NCBI RefSeq assembly: GCF_009184635.1 | Contig: NZ_WELI01000009.1 | Span: 186,001-250,000 of the forward strand | Source: Rudanella paleaurantiibacter | GTDB taxonomy: Bacteria > Bacteroidota > Bacteroidia > Cytophagales > Spirosomataceae | Direction: 5' to 3' | Length of the DNA: 64,000 bases | Shown here: positions 63,639 through 64,000 of the stretch, one piece after another | Position numbering within the stretch: the stretch's first letter is position 1 | Layout: every line of letters starts with the position of its first letter | Translations under genes and position numbers: made by a program | Notes under the pieces: generated by a model | Told to the model about the DNA's origin: nothing | The model's database searches: none | The model's input: only the letters and a program-made list of their open reading frames with translations

Positions 63639-64000
63639 CCACAACCTGTATGCACCGCCTTCACTACGTTGCGGGTCTGATCATGACCGTTTTCATCAGC
63701 ATTCACCTGCTCAATCACTTAGCCAGTTTGTACGGTCCTGAGCAACACATTGCTACCATGCATACGCTACGAAGCGTGTACCGGCATCCGGTGATGGAGA
63801 CACTGCTGTTGGGGGCAGTACTGGTACAGATGGTCTCGGGTTGGCGGCTTTTCCGGGCTACACGCCACACGGCTACCGGTTTCTTTCCCAAACTACACCG
63901 CTGGACAGGCCTGTATCTGGCCCTGTTCTTTCTGATTCACCTAAGCGCGGTGCTGGGCGGACGGTTGGTGCTGCACCTCGACACTAACTTTTATTTCGGC
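63629..64000 (+). CDS. partial membrane protein with histidine-rich helices
   Basis: An open frame starting at ATG 63629 (MDLTTTCMHRLHYVAG), overlapping the previous stop, and running to the window edge (124 residues). It has helices ISIHLLNHLASLYG, LLLGAVLVQMVSGWRL and LYLALFFLIHLSAVLGG with His residues in places typical of cytochrome b-type proteins. It is probably a haem-binding or DUF4405-like membrane protein. Confidence 0.6.
   Translation, partial: MDLTTTCMHRLHYVAGLIMTVFISIHLLNHLASLYGPEQHIATMHTLRSVYRHPVMETLLLGAVLVQMVSGWRLFRATRHTATGFFPKLHRWTGLYLALFFLIHLSAVLGGRLVLHLDTNFYFG

Overview
The window looks like a Bacteroidota chromosome, most likely a Spirosoma-type member of the Cytophagales. 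The evidence is moderate to high GC coding DNA, few Shine-Dalgarno sites, TAnnTTTG-like -7 boxes, and many Bacteroidota families (DUF4494, DUF4105, DUF4403, DUF6624-like, a TonB C-terminal domain, polysaccharide lyase 8, AMP nucleosidase). No species call is made from sequence alone.

Positions 1 to about 40.4 kb are a siphovirus-like prophage read mostly on the minus strand. In transcription order from the right it has: a divergent lysogeny switch (Cro/CI-type repressor plus lipoprotein at 38.5-39.8 kb); small early genes (DUF4494, zinc finger, HAD, MazG-like); a 960-nt structured non-coding region with iterons and two tRNA-like elements; an amidoligase module; an M15 endolysin with a spanin-like overlapping pair; portal, DUF6712 and holin-like genes; tail and lysozyme genes; a 1701-residue tape measure; and the S49 protease, scaffold and major capsid genes at the left edge. 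No terminase or phage integrase is seen, so the prophage probably continues beyond position 1. A shared GTCCTTTT promoter-like motif precedes at least six minus-strand transcription units.

Four cargo islands interrupt the prophage. HicAB (12.7-13.4 kb) is on the plus strand. An AT-rich pair (19.2-21.3 kb) combines a DGQHR/ParB-like protein with a protein carrying a HEPN-type RNRFFH motif. An AT-rich plus-strand pair (30.4-32.4 kb) combines a 37-kDa nucleoid-associated protein homologue with a RelA/SpoT-domain alarmone-synthetase-like protein. A DNA adenine methylase sits at 13.8-14.6 kb. The two AT-rich pairs look like undescribed anti-phage or toxin-type modules; this is inference.

From 40.6 to 50.3 kb lie ordinary host genes: pterin carbinolamine dehydratase, RsmI, DUF4105, inositol monophosphatase, a DinB/YfiT-like enzyme, DUF4403, ketoglutarate semialdehyde dehydrogenase, GNAT, an HsdR-N protein and AMP nucleosidase.

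From 50.4 to 56.4 kb is an integron-like system. A tyrosine recombinase is followed, in the same orientation, by five single-gene cassettes, each ending in an 80-89 nt imperfect palindrome with attC hallmarks (RYYYAAC ... GTTGGGT). The cassettes encode a small membrane protein, an unknown, a secreted TonB-C-domain protein, a DUF4177-like protein and a TPR lipoprotein. A second short repeat (GGCGACAGGC) recurs around the attC-like sites. After this come small membrane or secreted proteins, a PL8 polysaccharide lyase, an unusual oxidoreductase-lipoprotein fusion, a beta-lactamase-family serine hydrolase and a truncated haem-type membrane protein.
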